A DNA stretch of 24,440 bases from a virus: the IMG/VR virus record IMGVR_UViG_3300043410_000107, positions 1 to 24,440 of that record; one strand, 5' to 3'. The position numbers and the translations under genes are program-made. The notes under the pieces were generated by a model that worked only from the letters and a program-made list of their open reading frames with translations, had not been told where the DNA came from and ran no database searches. The stretch's first letter is position 1, and every line of letters starts with the position of its first letter. Of the stretch, positions 24,088-24,440 are shown piece after piece.

Positions 24088-24440
24088 GACTTATGCCAGT
24101 CATAATCAATAATTATCTTGTTACCTGCAAATGTACGAGCAGTTCCAAAGTCAATGATGTCTCTGGTCTCTTCAAGTTGATAGATTTTGATATTGTGAAA
24201 GAATGGGACTAGGAAGTCTGTACCGTCAAATGTGACCTTATTGTATGTCTTTCCATCCTGAACTATTGTTCCATTAACCTTTGAGGCTATCCAGGCATTT
24301 AGGTCTTGTGCTGATTCGTCTCCACTGTCAAGAAGATCCTGTATCTTTTGAGTCATTTCAATCAGGTTGACTACTGCTTGCTGTGTGAGTGCATAGAAGT
24401 AGTATAGGAGCTGTTCGCATTTGATGTGTGGGAATGGTGT
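24084..24440 (-). CDS. Head-tail connector or tail-completion protein, 5' end outside the window
   Basis: The frame ending with TAA at 24084 is open all the way to the window edge: the 28 codons before the ATG at 24356 have no stop and read TPFPHIKCEQLLYYFYALTQ and on. That ATG also lacks a Shine-Dalgarno sequence, so it is most likely an internal methionine and the true start is beyond 24440. The visible 118 residues have a helical first part and then a beta part (FLVPFFHNIKIYQLEETRDI, FGTARTFAGNKIIIDYDW). A position immediately before the major tail protein fits a head-tail joining or tail terminator protein, but no family is recognised with certainty. Confidence 0.78.
   Translation of the reverse strand, partial: TPFPHIKCEQLLYYFYALTQQAVVNLIEMTQKIQDLLDSGDESAQDLNAWIASKVNGTIVQDGKTYNKVTFDGTDFLVPFFHNIKIYQLEETRDIIDFGTARTFAGNKIIIDYDWHKS

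Noticed and set aside
24084-24356. ATG at 24356 as the true start of the first gene
   Set aside because: The same frame is open for 28 more codons to the window edge, and no ribosome site precedes this ATG; it is treated as an internal methionine.
1-24440. tRNA genes, CRISPR arrays, diversity-generating retroelement, insertion sequences
   Set aside because: Gaps between genes are at most about 75 bases; none has a cloverleaf or regular direct repeats, and no reverse transcriptase, transposase or integrase motif was seen.

Overview
The window is part of a tailed double-stranded DNA phage (or prophage) genome with a long, non-contractile siphovirus-type tail. Every convincing gene lies on the minus strand, so transcription runs from high to low coordinates. 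Base composition is moderate to low in GC: two 60-base lines counted by eye gave about 37% in the tail-tip gene and 48% in the polymerase gene. The host is probably a Gram-positive bacterium. The mix of a DnaE-type polymerase with an active-looking PHP domain, a DnaG-like primase, a TP901-type tape measure and this tail gene order recalls large actinobacteriophages, but that is an inference from memory and not a search result.

Layout in transcription order. (1) 24440-24084: 3' part of a gene whose reading frame is open to the window edge, probably a head-tail connector or tail-completion protein. (2) 24016-23366: major tail protein, followed by a clear intrinsic terminator. (3) 23291-22241: two paralogous tail assembly chaperone genes, a long 231-aa one and a short 102-aa one. 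(4) 22217-14916: a 2433-aa tape measure protein. (5) 14916-6489: distal tail and tail-tip genes, including a 1707-aa tail-tip protein with a lectin-like insert, and a 49-aa gene easily missed. (6) 6486-5425: a helix-turn-helix protein and two small proteins. (7) 5432-1: replication module, made of a DnaB-like helicase, a conserved small protein, a DnaG-like primase, an ssDNA-binding protein with a T4 gp32-like zinc motif, and the N-terminal 752 residues of a DNA polymerase III alpha subunit.

The genes are tightly packed (many TAATG junctions, 8-nt overlaps and one 100-nt overlap), which points to translational coupling. Several of the short gaps carry a strong -10 promoter element on the minus strand, often the extended form TGnTATAAT. 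In three places it sits 6-7 nt before an ATG that has no Shine-Dalgarno sequence, as expected for leaderless mRNAs.

The most interesting signal is in the long chaperone gene. Exactly at the junction between its two domains lies an in-frame A AAA AAG slippery heptamer. A -1 slip would add one Glu codon and then hit TGA, the same layout as E. coli dnaX. The zero frame therefore encodes the fused (GT-type) product and the slip would give the short (G-type) one, the reverse of the classical phage arrangement. A separate short paralog follows immediately. No tRNA, CRISPR array, insertion sequence or integrase was seen.
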